From Brevundimonas terrae (lineage in GTDB: Bacteria > Pseudomonadota > Alphaproteobacteria > Caulobacterales > Caulobacteraceae): a DNA stretch of 64,000 nt. Made by a program: the position numbers and the translations under genes. The notes beneath the pieces are model-generated. The model saw nothing but the letters and a program-made list of their open reading frames with translations, was not told the origin of the DNA and searched no databases. The stretch covers positions 558,001-622,000 of the forward strand of contig NZ_JAASQT010000002.1 in assembly GCF_011761985.1 (NCBI RefSeq). Reading direction: 5' to 3'. Shown here in pieces: positions 63,640 through 64,000 of this stretch (the stretch's first letter is position 1; every line of letters begins with the position of its first letter).

Positions 63640-64000
63640 ATGAAGATCAAAGCTGCTTTTGTTGCTATTTCGGCCGCCGCACTGCTGGCTGCCTGCGGTC
63701 AATCGGCTACGCCTGCTACGGGCACGACCGATGCTGCTGCCACCGCTCCGGTCGAGCTGAAGGCTCCGTCGGGCGTCTATAATCTGGACCCGACCCATGC
63801 CAGCCTGCAATGGTCGGTGCCGCACAACTCGGTTTCCAACTACACCGCCCGTTTCAACACCTTCTCGGCCAAGCTGGTTCTGGATGCTGCCGATCTGTCG
63901 AAGTCGACCATTGAAGCGACCATCGATCCGACTTCGGTTGATGCCAACTATGCGGGCGATTACCTCGGCACCCACGCTGCCACCGGCTTCAAGAGCTGGA
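63640..64000 (+). CDS. YceI family lipoprotein, cut by window edge
   Basis: The first 120 residues are present. A signal peptide ends in lipobox LLAAC (Cys19), followed by a Thr/Ala-rich linker and the start of a YceI lipocalin-like barrel: GVYNLDPTHASLQWSVPHNS, FNTFSAKLVLDAADLSKST and ATIDPTSVDANYAGD. YceI proteins bind long isoprenoids such as ubiquinone precursors; their role is unsettled. It diverges from mutL by about 200 bases. Confidence 0.88.
   Translation, partial: MKIKAAFVAISAAALLAACGQSATPATGTTDAAATAPVELKAPSGVYNLDPTHASLQWSVPHNSVSNYTARFNTFSAKLVLDAADLSKSTIEATIDPTSVDANYAGDYLGTHAATGFKSW

Overview
The window is a dense, mostly housekeeping stretch of an alphaproteobacterial chromosome, most likely from the order Caulobacterales (Asticcacaulis, Brevundimonas or Caulobacter relatives). 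This rests on the circularly permuted (two-piece) ssrA gene whose tag starts ANDNFA, the nuo gene order followed by birA, coaX and RNase J, the CobS-type cobaltochelatase, SspB-alpha, CsgG-like secreted proteins and a two-domain lolC-lolD export pair. No phage, integron, insertion sequence or CRISPR array is visible, and base composition looks even throughout. LAYOUT. 1-8.5 kb: a truncated lipoprotein gene, the ClpXP adaptor gene sspB beside the tmRNA gene, miaA, an mrp gene encoding no cysteine, an old yellow enzyme, a YbjQ protein, and a minus-strand group for folate and thymidylate (folA, thyA, a MazG-like pyrophosphohydrolase) with an aquaporin gene between. 8.5-11 kb: two related secreted proteins that join a CsgG-like domain to a C-terminal SH3-like domain. 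11-12.3 kb: DUF924 protein, then divergent tRNA-Pro and tRNA-Gln with recognisable promoters and terminators. 12.3-17.3 kb: a large autotransporter with calcium-type repeats, a GT4 glycosyltransferase and tRNA-Asp. 17.6-32.7 kb: the complete 14-gene respiratory complex I operon (nuoA to nuoN), with two extra small genes (a two-helix membrane protein after nuoE and a small lipoprotein after nuoH), a Fur-box-like palindrome upstream, and birA-coaX-rnj-DUF3088 following closely. 36-40.5 kb: a tautomerase-like gene, DUF1467, proS, lolC and lolD. 40.5-42.7 kb: a twin palindrome and strong promoter before rplM-rpsI, then argC. 42.8-44.9 kb: cobS, a DnaJ-domain gene and bolA. 45-50.8 kb: hybrid histidine kinase, MscS channel, threonine aldolase and an Atm1-type ABC exporter. 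50.7-57 kb: response-regulator pair, accA, xerD, then aroK-aroB-GNAT, an MliC-like lipoprotein and tadA. 57-64 kb: rluB with an exact 72-bp repeat array in its tail, rsmD, a kelch protein, DUF2322, a small tyrosine phosphatase, mutL and a truncated YceI lipoprotein. HOW IT WORKS TOGETHER. The window covers ribosome rescue and targeted proteolysis (ssrA, sspB), tRNA and rRNA modification (miaA, tadA, rluB, rsmD), respiration (nuo), envelope biogenesis (lolCD, autotransporter, CsgG-like proteins) and central biosynthesis (thyA, folA, aroKB, argC, accA, birA, coaX). I saw no clearly new defence or mobile system. The best leads are the adaptor-tag gene pairing, the two extra genes inside the nuo operon, the twin operator before rplM, the CsgG-SH3 pair and the cysteine-free Mrp. 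All calls come from reading sequence by eye; no database search was run.
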